A DNA stretch of 46,986 bases from SAR202 cluster bacterium Casp-Chloro-G3 (GCA_002816715.1 MUCJ01000051.1:1-46986), one strand, 5' to 3'; counted from the first letter of the stretch, positions 25,937-35,653 are shown. Notes: generated by a model not told the origin, from the letters alone. Numbers and translations are program-made.

Positions 25937-26902
25937 ATGAAAGCGGTGAGAATTCACGAATTCGGCGACCTGAATGTACTCAAATGGGAAGAGACTCCCA
26001 CGCCCAAACCCAGCCCGCACCAGGTCTTGATCAAAGTGGATTCCTCCGGGGTTAACTACGCTGATATCATGCGGCGCAAGGGGGGCTATCCGGGGCCAGA
26101 CTTGCCCTCAACGTTGGGGCTGGAAGCCGCCGGGACGATCGTGGAGTTGGGCGGTGATGTTACCGGCCTGACCGTAGGTCAGCGGGTGATGGCGATGGGT
26201 CCTCAGGGCAACGCCGAGTACGTGGCAGTGAACGCCAACCTGGTCTTTCCCTATCCGGAAACCACCGACCCAGTACAGGCGGGCGGAATGCCCCTGGTGT
26301 TTCTCACCGCCTACCACCTGCTCAAGTCTCGGGGCCAAATGCAGGCTGGGGACACGGTGCTGATTCAAGCGGGCGCTTCAGGGGTTGGCACCGTGGCGAC
26401 CCAATTGGCGAAAGCCTGGGGCGCGCGGGTTATAACCACCGCATCCACTCAAGACAAGCTGGACTTGAGCCGGTCGCTGGGCGCCGACGAGACCATCAAT
26501 TACACCACCGAAGACTTTGAGACAAAAGTGCAGGAATTGACCGGCGGCAAAGGCGTTGATCTGGTGCTGGAGTGTGTCGGCGGCCCGGTGCTGGAGAAAA
26601 GTGTCAAGTGCGTGGCAACTTACGGGCGGTTGATTAGCTACGGCAACGCCTCCGGGTCTCCGGCCAACATCCCTTCCGGCGATTTCACCTCGGCCAACCG
26701 CACCATCATCGGGTTCAGTATGGGTCGTTCCCCAGTGGGCAAACTGGATCACAAATCAGCGATGGCCGAGCTATTTCCAATGATTGCCAGCGGCCAGGCC
26801 AAGCTGATTGTCGACCAGGTTTTGCCCATGTCTGAAGTTGCCAAAGCGCACCAACATCTGTCAAATCGGGGAACCCGAGGAAAAGTAATTCTCGTCCCCT
26901 AA
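25937..26902 (+). CDS. Quinone oxidoreductase-like zinc-independent MDR
   Basis: A 321-residue medium-chain dehydrogenase/reductase of the NADPH:quinone oxidoreductase type. No structural or catalytic zinc cysteines are present. GroES-like N-terminal domain: VDSSGVNYADIMRRKGGYPGP, LGLEAAGTIVELG. Rossmann domain: IQAGASGVGTVATQLAKAWGARVITT and SLGADETINY. C-terminal: GRLISYGNASG, VDQVLPMSEVAKAHQHL and GKVILVP. Likely reduces quinones or enones with NADPH. AGGAG six bases before the ATG is duplicated in an 11-bp direct repeat. Confidence 0.9.
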   Translation: MKAVRIHEFGDLNVLKWEETPTPKPSPHQVLIKVDSSGVNYADIMRRKGGYPGPDLPSTLGLEAAGTIVELGGDVTGLTVGQRVMAMGPQGNAEYVAVNANLVFPYPETTDPVQAGGMPLVFLTAYHLLKSRGQMQAGDTVLIQAGASGVGTVATQLAKAWGARVITTASTQDKLDLSRSLGADETINYTTEDFETKVQELTGGKGVDLVLECVGGPVLEKSVKCVATYGRLISYGNASGSPANIPSGDFTSANRTIIGFSMGRSPVGKLDHKSAMAELFPMIASGQAKLIVDQVLPMSEVAKAHQHLSNRGTRGKVILVP

Positions 26903-26953
26903 ATGTTAGAATGGGCCAGTCGTTCACTAGTTGTTTAGGAGGGCAGAATCCTC

Positions 26954-28087
26954 ATGACTAACCGTACAACCGCCCGCCGTGGAGACGTGATTCTTCTGGT
27001 GGGCACCCGAAAAGGCTCCTTCATTCTTTCCAGCGACCCCACCCGCCGGAAATGGGAGATGTCTGAATTGCATAATGCCGGGGCGGATGTATTTCATCTG
27101 GCCTATGACCATCGTAACGCGGGCCGCATTTTCTCCGCCTCTAACTACATGATCTGGGGGCCGCAACTGGAATACACCGATGACCTGGGCGGCGCCTGGA
27201 CTCAATCTGAGGTACAGCCCCGCTTTTCCGGCGGAGATGACCAGACAGTCAAAAGGCTATGGCACATCGAGCCGGGGCGCGATGCCGAACCTGGTGTGCT
27301 TTACGCCGGGGCCGAACCAGCGTCTCTGTTCAAATCCGAGGACTCTGGCAACACCTGGCATGAAATTGCCGGCATTTCTCAGCACCCAACCAGGGAACAA
27401 TGGCAGCCTGGTCTGGGGGGACTGTGCTTGCACAGCATCGTGGTAGACCCAGCCGACAGTGCCCGAATGTGGGTCGGCGCGTCAGCGGTGGGCGTTTTCG
27501 GGACTACTGACGCTGGCGAAAGCTGGACGCCGCTGAACAAAGGTGTTCGCGCCGATTTCAACCCTGGCGACCGGTTCCCGGAGTTGGGAGTTTGCCCCCA
27601 CAAAGTGCTGTCGCCCAGGTCATCGCCGGGACTGTTGTACCAGCAGAACCACTGCGGCGTATTCCGGAGCGATAACGGAGGAGCCGAATGGCAGGACATG
27701 ACCGAAGGTCTGCCTTCCCGGTTTGGGTTCGTGCTGGGATTGCACTCGCAGGACCCGGCAACGATATATGTTCTGCCGGAAGACCAGGCGCTGGGTGAAG
27801 ACGTGGGCGGCGGCCAGCGGTACGTTACCGACGCCAAGTTTAGAGTGTATCGCAGTCGCAATGCTGGGCAGGACTGGGAGCCATTGTCTAAGGGACTGCC
27901 CCATCAAAACGCCTACCTGCATTCCTTACGGGAGGGTATGGCGACGGACAGCCTTGACCCGTGCGGAATCTATATTGGAACCACCACCGGGCAAATATTC
28001 TATAGCCGAGACAATGGTGATAAATGGGAACTGCTGGTGGACTATCTGCCGCCGATCAATTCGGTGGACTGCGCCGTGGTGGTCTAG
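26954..28087 (+). CDS. Sialidase-like beta-propeller protein with Asp-box repeats
   Basis: A 377-residue protein made of BNR/Asp-box units (S-x-D-x-G-x-x-W). At least six can be read: TDDLGGAW, SEDSGNTW, TTDAGESW, SDNGGAEW, SRNAGQDW and SRDNGDKW. This predicts a six- or seven-bladed propeller. No secretion signal is visible; the N-terminus is basic and short (MTNRTTARRGD), so it may be cytosolic. Classic sialidase residues (Arg triad, FRIP) are not seen, so it is not a sialidase by evidence. The gene follows the MDR gene by 51 bases. Its stop overlaps the stop of the convergent small gene. Confidence 0.8.
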   Translation: MTNRTTARRGDVILLVGTRKGSFILSSDPTRRKWEMSELHNAGADVFHLAYDHRNAGRIFSASNYMIWGPQLEYTDDLGGAWTQSEVQPRFSGGDDQTVKRLWHIEPGRDAEPGVLYAGAEPASLFKSEDSGNTWHEIAGISQHPTREQWQPGLGGLCLHSIVVDPADSARMWVGASAVGVFGTTDAGESWTPLNKGVRADFNPGDRFPELGVCPHKVLSPRSSPGLLYQQNHCGVFRSDNGGAEWQDMTEGLPSRFGFVLGLHSQDPATIYVLPEDQALGEDVGGGQRYVTDAKFRVYRSRNAGQDWEPLSKGLPHQNAYLHSLREGMATDSLDPCGIYIGTTTGQIFYSRDNGDKWELLVDYLPPINSVDCAVVV

Positions 28088-28332
28088 CTCAAGACTTCTT
28101 TTTTGAGATTCTCCAACAACCACCACAGTCGATCCCAGACCAACCTGCGCTCGATGTCTGCCAGAGGGCGATCAATCTGGGCACGGCAAGCGGCGACTGC
28201 CTGCCCCGCTAAGAATCCCCAGCACCCTGGTTCATCGCGCATCCATCCCACGACCTTTTCCTGATGCTCTCCTACTACCCGAATCAGCACCGGGTCGAGG
28301 GCCTCAACTGTTAGCGAGCCATCGTCGGCCAT
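28084..28332 (-). CDS. Small unknown protein at the end of the thi operon
   Basis: I do not recognise this 82-residue protein. It is Trp-rich (VGWMRDEPGCWGF, ERRLVWDRLWWLLENLKK) and has two Cys and a Leu-rich amphipathic C-terminal helix. No membrane segment is evident. It follows thiS by six bases with a GGGGGAT-type site before its ATG, so it is co-transcribed with thiG-thiE-thiS and under the TPP riboswitch. A role in thiazole synthesis or sulfur transfer is therefore possible but is inferred only from position. Its TAG shares a CTAG palindrome with the stop of the convergent propeller gene. Confidence 0.65.
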   Translation of the reverse strand: MADDGSLTVEALDPVLIRVVGEHQEKVVGWMRDEPGCWGFLAGQAVAACRAQIDRPLADIERRLVWDRLWWLLENLKKEVLS

Positions 28333-28338
28333 GCCGGG

Positions 28339-28542
28339 CTATCCCCCACCGACTGGCCGCACGATTTCCAGGGTGTCGCCGTCGTTCAGGGTGATGCCGG
28401 AGTAGCTCTCCTTCTTGATGACTTCGCCGTTGTAGCCCACCGCGACAAAGCGCAGGTTTACATCGAAGGTCGTCAGATACTTCTCCAGATTGACGTTTTC
28501 GTCAGCCTCTCTGGGCTTGCCGTTCACTACAAGATTAATCAC
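28339..28542 (-). CDS. thiS: Thiazole sulfur-carrier protein ThiS
   Basis: A ubiquitin-like sulfur carrier of about 67 residues. It carries sulfur as a C-terminal thiocarboxylate to ThiG. The family N-terminus INLVVNGKPRE and the C-terminus LEIVRPVGGG with the essential terminal Gly-Gly are both visible. The GTG at 28542 is chosen because GAGGAA lies nine bases before it and the first strand starts there. The TTG at 28551 is too close to that site. It lies directly after thiE. No thiF or thiI is in the window. Confidence 0.9.
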   Translation of the reverse strand: MINLVVNGKPREADENVNLEKYLTTFDVNLRFVAVGYNGEVIKKESYSGITLNDGDTLEIVRPVGGG

Positions 28543-28559
28543 TACAGGCAATTCCTCAA

Positions 28560-29210
28560 TTAGCTTGCCCTGGCGGCCAGCGAAGAAGCCACTATGGCGC
28601 GCTTGATTTGTCGGGCCGCCTCTTTTGGGCTGGGGGACGCCAGAATGCTGGTGATCACCGCCACGCCGCTGGCCCCAGCGTCCATGACATGACCAGCATT
28701 GGATGCGTCAATGCCGCCAATGCCGAACAGCGGCAAGGAACACCGGACTGTAATCTGCCGCACCAGTGCTGGCCCCGCTGGTTCTTCCCCGGGATGAGAC
28801 CGACTGGCAAACATGGTGCCCACCAGCAAGAAGTCGGCGCCCTGCTCTGCTGCCTGCAACGCCCCCTCCAATGAATGCACCGACCGCCCGATGAGGGTAT
28901 CATGGCCAAGAATCTTACGGGCTTCTATTGTCGGCAGGGCTTCCTCTCCCAATTGCACTCCGTTGGCGGCAATGGCGGCGGCCACGTCAACACGCTCATT
29001 GATAATGAGCATCGCCGAGTCACTGATAGCCTCTCTTATCCGTTGGGCCAACTCCAGCAATGGGCCACCGGGCAAGTCTTTCTCGCGGAGCTGCACCAGG
29101 TCCACACCACCGGACACCGCGTCAGCAATACGCGCTACCAGCGTGGCTTCATCGCAAATGCGTCGGTCAGTAACTAGGCACAGGCAGGGATTTGGTAAAT
29201 CGGGGCGCAC
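28560..29210 (-). CDS. thiE: Thiamine-phosphate synthase
   Basis: A 216-residue TIM-barrel enzyme that joins hydroxymethylpyrimidine diphosphate and thiazole phosphate. Motifs: LVTDRRICD at strand 1, VQLREKDLPGG, LIINERVDVA with GVQLGEE, GRSVHSLEGALQAAEQGADFLLVGTMFAS, FGIGGID and GASGVAVITSI. The usual INDRxDLA is INERVDVA, a mild change. The GTG at 29210 lies four bases after the thiG stop and gives the family length. An ATG at 29246, inside thiG, would add a Pro/Cys-rich stretch without homology and no ribosome site. Confidence 0.93.
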   Translation of the reverse strand: MRPDLPNPCLCLVTDRRICDEATLVARIADAVSGGVDLVQLREKDLPGGPLLELAQRIREAISDSAMLIINERVDVAAAIAANGVQLGEEALPTIEARKILGHDTLIGRSVHSLEGALQAAEQGADFLLVGTMFASRSHPGEEPAGPALVRQITVRCSLPLFGIGGIDASNAGHVMDAGASGVAVITSILASPSPKEAARQIKRAIVASSLAARAS

Positions 29211-29214
29211 GGGA

Positions 29215-30006
29215 TCAGCTTCGCACTGATGTCGGTTGCGGCACATCGGAGGTGGGGCTGCTGGCGGCGGCATTGGCCCGCAGCGGTATCCTTCCGGCCA
29301 GGTAGGATTTGCGGCCCGCCTCAACTCCCAACTTGAAGGCTTCAGCCATCAGGGCCGGATTTTCAGCTTGGGCGATGGCGGTGTTGACCAGCACTGCCGA
29401 TGCTCCCATTTCCAGCGCTTTCGAAGCGTCGGAGGGCACAGCTAGTCCAGCGTCTACCACCACCGGTATGTTGGCCTGTTCCAGAATTATGCGTATCTCT
29501 TCAACAGTGTGGATGCCTTGACCGGAGCCGATGGCCGAGCCCAGGGGCATTACGGTGGCGCAACCCACCTCTTCCAGCCGCATGGCCAAAACTGGGTCGG
29601 CGTGAATGTAGGGCAGGACTATGAAGCCATCTTTAACCAGCTTCTCGGCGGCTTCCAAAGTCGCCGCTGGGTCTGGGAATAGGTACTTGGCGTCGGGGAT
29701 CACTTCCAGCTTGACGAAATCGGTCTTGGTGACCTCCCTACCTAGCTGGGCTACGAACAGTGCTTCTGCCACCGTCTTGCATCCGGCAGTGTTGGGCAGA
29801 ATGTTGTAGCGGTCCCAGTCAATGTAGTCCAGAATGGTCTTTTGGTTGGGGTTGTCCAGATCCAAACGTCGAATGGCGACCGTGACCATCTCGGTACCAG
29901 AAGCGTCCAGGGCTTGCACCATGTCCTCCATAGTACGGTATCGCCCCGTCCCCACTATCAGGCGGGACTTGAAATGTTTGCCAGCAATTACCAGGTCATC
30001 CGACAC
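29215..30006 (-). CDS. thiG: Thiazole synthase ThiG
   Basis: A 263-residue enzyme that forms the thiazole phosphate carboxylate from deoxyxylulose phosphate, dehydroglycine/iminoglycine and ThiS-thiocarboxylate. Motifs: [12 protein letters not shown] at the start, VAIRR, LPNTAGC, and the Schiff-base Lys (Lys99) in [39 protein letters not shown] and [12 protein letters not shown] follow. The GTG start has an AAGGAG site eight bases ahead. First gene behind the TPP riboswitch. The last ~15 residues are a variable tail. Confidence 0.95.
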   Translation of the reverse strand: MSDDLVIAGKHFKSRLIVGTGRYRTMEDMVQALDASGTEMVTVAIRRLDLDNPNQKTILDYIDWDRYNILPNTAGCKTVAEALFVAQLGREVTKTDFVKLEVIPDAKYLFPDPAATLEAAEKLVKDGFIVLPYIHADPVLAMRLEEVGCATVMPLGSAIGSGQGIHTVEEIRIILEQANIPVVVDAGLAVPSDASKALEMGASAVLVNTAIAQAENPALMAEAFKLGVEAGRKSYLAGRIPLRANAAASSPTSDVPQPTSVRS

Positions 30007-30134
30007 CGCAGCATCTCCTTATTAACCTACGTTAACCTACCTAAACTAAAGCCAAGGTGAAACCCGCACAGTTTACGCACGAATCCATGTAGATCCCATC
30101 TTGGTATGAGTTTAGTACATATCTTGCATAGTGC

Positions 30135-30168
30135 AAAAAACCGCCAGGTAGCTTTCCTGGCGGTTGCG
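30135..30168 (-). terminator. Riboswitch expression-platform terminator
   Basis: On the reverse strand a perfect 10-bp stem (AACCGCCAGG / CCTGGCGGTT) with a 7-base loop is followed by TTTT. It lies between the TPP aptamer and thiG and should terminate transcription when TPP is bound. Confidence 0.88.
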
Positions 30169-30182
30169 ATAGGCTTCTAGCG

Positions 30183-30280
30183 TCTGATTCCTGCGCCGGC
30201 ATTACCCAGATCAGGTGCAGACGGTCGGCGGCGATCTTTGGCCGCCCTCTCAGCCTGGCTTACCCAAGCTCCCGCCAGAA
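30183..30280 (-). ncRNA. TPP riboswitch (thi box) aptamer
   Basis: On the reverse strand, upstream of thiG, the conserved TPP aptamer parts occur in order: CTGGCGGGAGC (P1 side), CTGAGAGG, ACCGT, ACCTGATCTGGGTAATGCCGGCG and CAGGAATC. A terminator follows. It should shut off thiG-thiE-thiS and the small gene when TPP is high. Confidence 0.93.
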
Positions 30281-30304
30281 CGATGGCATTTGATTATTAA
30301 ACGA

Positions 30305-30333
30305 AGCTTAGCACTGCCAAAACCGTAAGTCAA
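30305..30333 (-). promoter_or_regulatory. Putative thi operon promoter
   Basis: TTGACT (30333-30328) and TAAGCT (30310-30305) on the reverse strand are 17 bases apart, just upstream of the TPP aptamer. The -35 is good, the -10 is weak. Confidence 0.4.
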
Positions 30334-30370
30334 CGAGGCCGTTTGCCCGGTAGTGGTTCAGTTTGGATCA

Positions 30371-30490
30371 TGTAATTCCGGCGCAAGCAGGAATCCATCA
30401 GGGAGTATCGGCCACCAGTCTATCTGGACACCGCCCTTCGCTGGTGTGACGAGCAGAGTCCCAATCCTGACCCGGCAAGTTGAACCGCTA
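30371..30490. repeat. Dispersed repeat copy A, inverted relative to copy B
   Basis: About 120 bases that align along their whole length with the reverse complement of 33421-33540. Shared blocks are ATTCCGGCGCAAGC, GGAATCC, TATCTGGA, GTGACGAGCAGAGTCCCA and CCTGACCC. The hairpin arm is damaged here (CAGGAAT where the other copy has CCGGAAT). It sits just upstream of the CoA-transferase genes. Confidence 0.8.
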
Positions 30491-30572
30491 CCGTCAAGAA
30501 CAGACCCTTCACCTGCCCTAAAATACCTGTTAAAATTCGCTGGCAAAGCTGGGAACGTATTGGGAGAGTGTA

Positions 30573-31259
30573 TTGCCCAGGGAAAAGGTTTATACCACTT
30601 GTGACGCCGCGCTGGCTGGCATCTCCAATGGTGACACTGTCCTGATCGGAGGTTTCGCCGGTTGTGGAGTGCCCAGAGGACTGATTGCGGCGTTGTGCCA
30701 AAAGCCAGTCAAGAATCTGACCTGCGTTTACTCCCCGGGGGCTTGGCCCGATTCTGCTAAACCCTCAGGCGTTGATCAGTTGGTGACCAACGGCCAGGTG
30801 AAGAAGCTGATCTCTGCCTTGCCCTTCCCACCAGCAAACGATGGAATAATCAAGAACGCCTGGGAGACCGGTCAACTTGAGATCGAGATTGTGCCTCAAG
30901 GGACTCTGGCCGAGCGGTTGCGCGCGGCCGGAGCGGGACTGGGTGGTGTGTTCATCTCCACCGGCGTTGGCACTCGTTTCGCCGATGGGAAAGAGTCACG
31001 CACCTTTGCGCAAGGCGACTGCATCTTGGAGTTGCCGCTAAAGGCCGACTTCGCGCTTTTCAAGGCGGATGCCGCCGACACCCTGGGCAATGTGGTCTAT
31101 CTAGGGGCAGGCCGCAACTGGGGGCCAGTGATGGCAATGGCGGCCACCGTCAGCATCGCTGAAGCAGACCGGGTCTGTGACCCGGGCGGCATCGACCCAG
31201 AGACGGTGATCTCTTCCGGAATATTCGTCAACCGGGTGGTACAGACTCCGGCGTCCTAG
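30573..31259 (+). CDS. CoA transferase subunit A (alpha)
   Basis: A 228-residue class I CoA-transferase alpha subunit (3-oxoacid / acyl-CoA type). Motifs: NGDTVLIGGFAGCGVPRGLI at the CoA-binding N-terminus, LVTNGQVKKLI, the EIEIVPQGTLAERLRAAGAG stretch, GVFISTGVGT, and KADTLGN-like ADAADTLGNVVY. The start is TTG with GGGAG six bases upstream; no ATG is available in frame. It is followed after 25 bases by the B-A fusion gene and then a B gene, with strand and spacing of an operon. The substrate acid is not readable. Confidence 0.9.
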   Translation: MPREKVYTTCDAALAGISNGDTVLIGGFAGCGVPRGLIAALCQKPVKNLTCVYSPGAWPDSAKPSGVDQLVTNGQVKKLISALPFPPANDGIIKNAWETGQLEIEIVPQGTLAERLRAAGAGLGGVFISTGVGTRFADGKESRTFAQGDCILELPLKADFALFKADAADTLGNVVYLGAGRNWGPVMAMAATVSIAEADRVCDPGGIDPETVISSGIFVNRVVQTPAS

Positions 31260-31290
31260 AGGTAGGTCGATATGACATCCATAAGTGACC

Positions 31291-32724
31291 ATGCCAGCAG
31301 CTAAAAAATTAGATTCCAACGCTCAGGCTAGGCGCGTCTCCCAAGAACTCAATCCTGGTGAGACCGTCGCCCTGGGTTCAGGTCTGCCTTCGCTGGTTCC
31401 TGGGGAGTTGCCGCCGGATGCAGCGGTCCAGTTTCTCACTGAGGGTGGGCTGTTGGGAAGAATTTCGTCGGGCGGCCAGTCATCCGCCCAGACTGGTTTT
31501 GTCGATTCCAATGGGTCGGGGATTAATCTCCAGCCGGGAGCATCAGTACACAGTACAGTAGACCTGGCGGCCATGCTGCGTGGGGGTCAGGTAGACGTGG
31601 CAATTATCCAGGCCTCACAGGTTAGTCGTAGTGGCGACTTTACCCACTGGACAACTTCAGAGACTCCGGGATTGTTCGGGCCAGGGTTTGCGGTGGATTT
31701 GGCCGCTGGTGCCCGTCGCGTCATTGCCATGATGCTCCATTCGAGGGACGATGGCTCGCCCAATATCGTGCCAGTTTGCTCCAATCCTATTGATGGCGTA
31801 GGATTTGTCGATCTGATCGTCACCGATATCGCGGTGATCAATGTTACAGCATCAGGGCTGGAACTACTGGAAGTTGCCGCAGGCTGGCGTGCCGATGATG
31901 TGATCGCTCTAACCGGAGCGCAGCTAGCCGTTTCACCGAACTTGCGCGAAATCGCCTTTAACTTATCTGACCTCAAATCACCGAGACTAAAAACTTCGGA
32001 GAAGGTCTTTGCCAGCGGGTTGCACGCCCTCAGTGATCTACCCGACGGCGCCATCGTGATGATCGATGGCTTTGCCGGGCCAGGTGGAACACCCCATTAT
32101 TTGCTGACCTCCCTGCGCGACCACGGGGCCAAGAATTTGACCATTATCAGCAACACCGCGGGCATCGCACGGGTCGTCAATTTTGGTACTCCACCGGGGA
32201 AGCAAGCCATTGACCACACTATTTTGATTGATAACCAGCAGGTCAAAAAGGCCATCGCCTCTTATCCAGTGTCACCCTCCGCGTCCCGCCCCACCGCCTT
32301 TGAGTTGGCCTATCGTCGGGGCGAGGTCGAACTGGAGTTAGTGCCCCAAGGCACATTGGCGGAGCGTTTGCGGGCAGGCGGGGCGGGCGTAGCCGCCTTT
32401 TATACCCCCACCGGCGTGGGCACGCTGATATCTGAGGGCAAAGAGACTCGCGTCATCGACGGCAAGGAGTACGTCCTGGAAGAGGCGCTTCGGGCCGATT
32501 TTTGCATCATACGCGGTCATAAAGCCGACACCCTGGGCAACGTGGTGTACAAAGGAACCTCTCGCAACTTCAACTCGGTGATGGCCCCTTCAGCAGATAT
32601 AACCGTGGTTGAGGTGGACGAACTGGTTGAGCCGGGAAAGCTAGACCCGGAGGCAATCATAACCCCCGGCATTTACGTCAATCGAATCGTAATTAGACCC
32701 AGCGACTTCTCGCCCTATGAATAG
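31291..32724 (+). CDS. Fused CoA transferase, B (beta) domain followed by A (alpha) domain
   Basis: A 477-residue protein with two CoA-transferase halves in the order B then A. This is the reverse of eukaryotic SCOT, which is A-B. Residues ~3-220: beta domain (SQELNPGETVALGSGLPSLV, catalytic Glu in FLTEGGLLG, GDFTHW, GLELLEVAAGW). Residues ~236-473: alpha domain (LPDGAIVMIDGFAGPGG, NQQVKKAI, VELELVPQGTLAERLRAGGAG, YTPTGVGT, HKADTLGNVVY). The beta domain is the more divergent, with TEGG where SENG is usual, but the catalytic Glu is kept. ATG 31291 or GTG 31285 may be the start. A separate ATG with a good ribosome site at 31272 opens a ten-codon frame overlapping it. Confidence 0.85.
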   Translation: MPAAKKLDSNAQARRVSQELNPGETVALGSGLPSLVPGELPPDAAVQFLTEGGLLGRISSGGQSSAQTGFVDSNGSGINLQPGASVHSTVDLAAMLRGGQVDVAIIQASQVSRSGDFTHWTTSETPGLFGPGFAVDLAAGARRVIAMMLHSRDDGSPNIVPVCSNPIDGVGFVDLIVTDIAVINVTASGLELLEVAAGWRADDVIALTGAQLAVSPNLREIAFNLSDLKSPRLKTSEKVFASGLHALSDLPDGAIVMIDGFAGPGGTPHYLLTSLRDHGAKNLTIISNTAGIARVVNFGTPPGKQAIDHTILIDNQQVKKAIASYPVSPSASRPTAFELAYRRGEVELELVPQGTLAERLRAGGAGVAAFYTPTGVGTLISEGKETRVIDGKEYVLEEALRADFCIIRGHKADTLGNVVYKGTSRNFNSVMAPSADITVVEVDELVEPGKLDPEAIITPGIYVNRIVIRPSDFSPYE

Positions 32725-32738
32725 CAGGCGTTGGCCCC

Positions 32739-33410
32739 ATGTTTGAAGACAAAGAGCGGTTAGACCGAGAGGTCGTCGCCATGCGGGTGGCTAAAGAGCT
32801 ACCGGACGGCGGCTACGTTAACCTGGGCATTGGCATCCCAACTCTGGTGTCCAACTTTGTGTCGGACGACAGCGTGGTGTTTTACCACAGCGAGAGCGGC
32901 GTCCTGAACTGCGGCCCGTTGGCGGAAGAAGGGGAGCAGGACATTGACCTGATTAACGCTGGCGGTCAGTTCCTGCAACCGGTTCCTGGCATGGCATTTT
33001 TCAGTTCCGTTGATGGATTCGCCATGATTCGGGGCGGCCACCTGGACGTAACGGTGCTGGGGGCGCATCAGGTTTCCGCCAAAGGAGACTTGGCGAACTG
33101 GATGCTGCCGGAGCGGGGCGTCGGCAACATCGGCGGGGCAATGGACTTGGCCGCCGGCGCCAAGACGGTGATCGTGGCCATGGAACATACCGACCGTCAG
33201 GGTCAGTCCAAAATAGTGGAAGAATGCACCTACCCGATCACCGGCAAAGAATGCGTGTCGTTGATCGTGACCGACGTGGCGGTCATGCAGCCCACCGCAA
33301 AGGGTTTGGTGTTGCTGGAAGTAGCACCAGGCTGGACTCCCGAAGCAGTGCAGCAGATTACTCAGGCCAAATTGATTATCCCCCATGACCTGAAGGAGTA
33401 CGAATTGTGA
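32739..33410 (+). CDS. CoA transferase subunit B (beta)
   Basis: A 223-residue class I CoA-transferase beta subunit. Motifs: YVNLGIGIPTLVSNF, catalytic Glu52 in YHSESGVLNCG (equivalent to SENG), MIRGGHLDVTVLGAHQVSAKGDLANWMLP, GGAMDLAAGAKTVIVAMEH and GLVLLEVAPGWT. It begins 14 bases after the fusion gene. Presumably pairs with one of the alpha domains of the same cluster. Specificity is unknown. Confidence 0.92.
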   Translation: MFEDKERLDREVVAMRVAKELPDGGYVNLGIGIPTLVSNFVSDDSVVFYHSESGVLNCGPLAEEGEQDIDLINAGGQFLQPVPGMAFFSSVDGFAMIRGGHLDVTVLGAHQVSAKGDLANWMLPERGVGNIGGAMDLAAGAKTVIVAMEHTDRQGQSKIVEECTYPITGKECVSLIVTDVAVMQPTAKGLVLLEVAPGWTPEAVQQITQAKLIIPHDLKEYEL

Positions 33411-33417
33411 CCGGGCA

Positions 33418-33540
33418 ATCAGTGGTGATTCAGCTTGCTGGGTCAGGGCTGGGACTCTGCTCGTCACAGCGGCGAAGGCCGGTTCCAGATACACTGGAAG
33501 TTGATATGCGCTGACGGATTCCGGCTTGCGCCGGAATGAC
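33418..33540. repeat. Dispersed repeat copy B, inverted relative to copy A
   Basis: About 120 bases with a clean hairpin at its right end (ATTCCGGCTTGCGCCGGAAT, 33518-33537). The rest aligns to the reverse complement of 30371-30490. It starts a few bases after the last CoA-transferase stop. Confidence 0.8.
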
Positions 33541-33571
33541 GAGATCCAAATTTGATCACTACTGCCAAGAC

Positions 33572-33604
33572 AAAAAAGACCGCCCCGTGTTCACGGGGCG
33601 GTCT
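33572..33604 (-). terminator. groSL terminator
   Basis: A perfect 12-bp stem (GACCGCCCCGTG / CACGGGGCGGTC) with a 2-base gap in the loop is followed on the reverse strand by TTTTTT. It lies 35 bases after the groL stop. Confidence 0.9.
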
Positions 33605-33637
33605 CGATGTCCAGTGTAACCGACTTTTACTAGCGGT

Positions 33638-35272
<1,635 letters not shown>

Positions 35273-35293
35273 TTAAAATACTATCTGGGTGCT

Positions 35294-35593
35294 TTAGGAT
35301 ATCTTGGCCAGGACATCGCTTTCGCGAAGTATCAGGTACTCTTCGTCGCCGTCCTTGTATTCGGTACCGGCATACTTTGAGTAAATTACTTTGTCGCCAA
35401 CGGCCAATTCCATTGGTATACGCGTCCCATCGTCGGTAACTCTACCTGGGCCCGCGGCAACTATTTCGCCCTCTTGGGGTTTCTCTTTGGCAGTGTCGGG
35501 CAAGTAGATCCCACCTTTAGTTTGCGCCTCTTGTTCTGAGGGCTTGATTACAATCCGTTCACCCAACGGCTGGAGTTTTACTTTAGTTACCAC
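35294..35593 (-). CDS. groS: 10 kDa co-chaperonin GroES
   Basis: A 99-residue GroES that caps the GroEL ring. [34 protein letters not shown] holds the mobile loop (GGIYLPD). [15 protein letters not shown] and [13 protein letters not shown] close the barrel. First gene of the pair, with AGGAGG upstream of the ATG and a CIRCE operator in the leader. Confidence 0.97.
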   Translation of the reverse strand: MVTKVKLQPLGERIVIKPSEQEAQTKGGIYLPDTAKEKPQEGEIVAAGPGRVTDDGTRIPMELAVGDKVIYSKYAGTEYKDGDEEYLILRESDVLAKIS

Positions 35594-35653
35594 CTTCGCC
35601 TCCTATTCTGTTATGTTTCTCCGCACCAGTCTTTGATTGCTTTTTATTCAAAA

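Noticed and set aside
26954-28087. Calling the Asp-box protein a sialidase
   Set aside because: The Arg triad and FRIP-type motif of sialidases are not visible; Asp boxes alone do not prove the activity.
30358-30701. Small reverse-strand frames inside repeat copy A and the A-subunit gene
   Set aside because: They are translations of the dispersed repeat and shadows of the coding gene, with no start signals.
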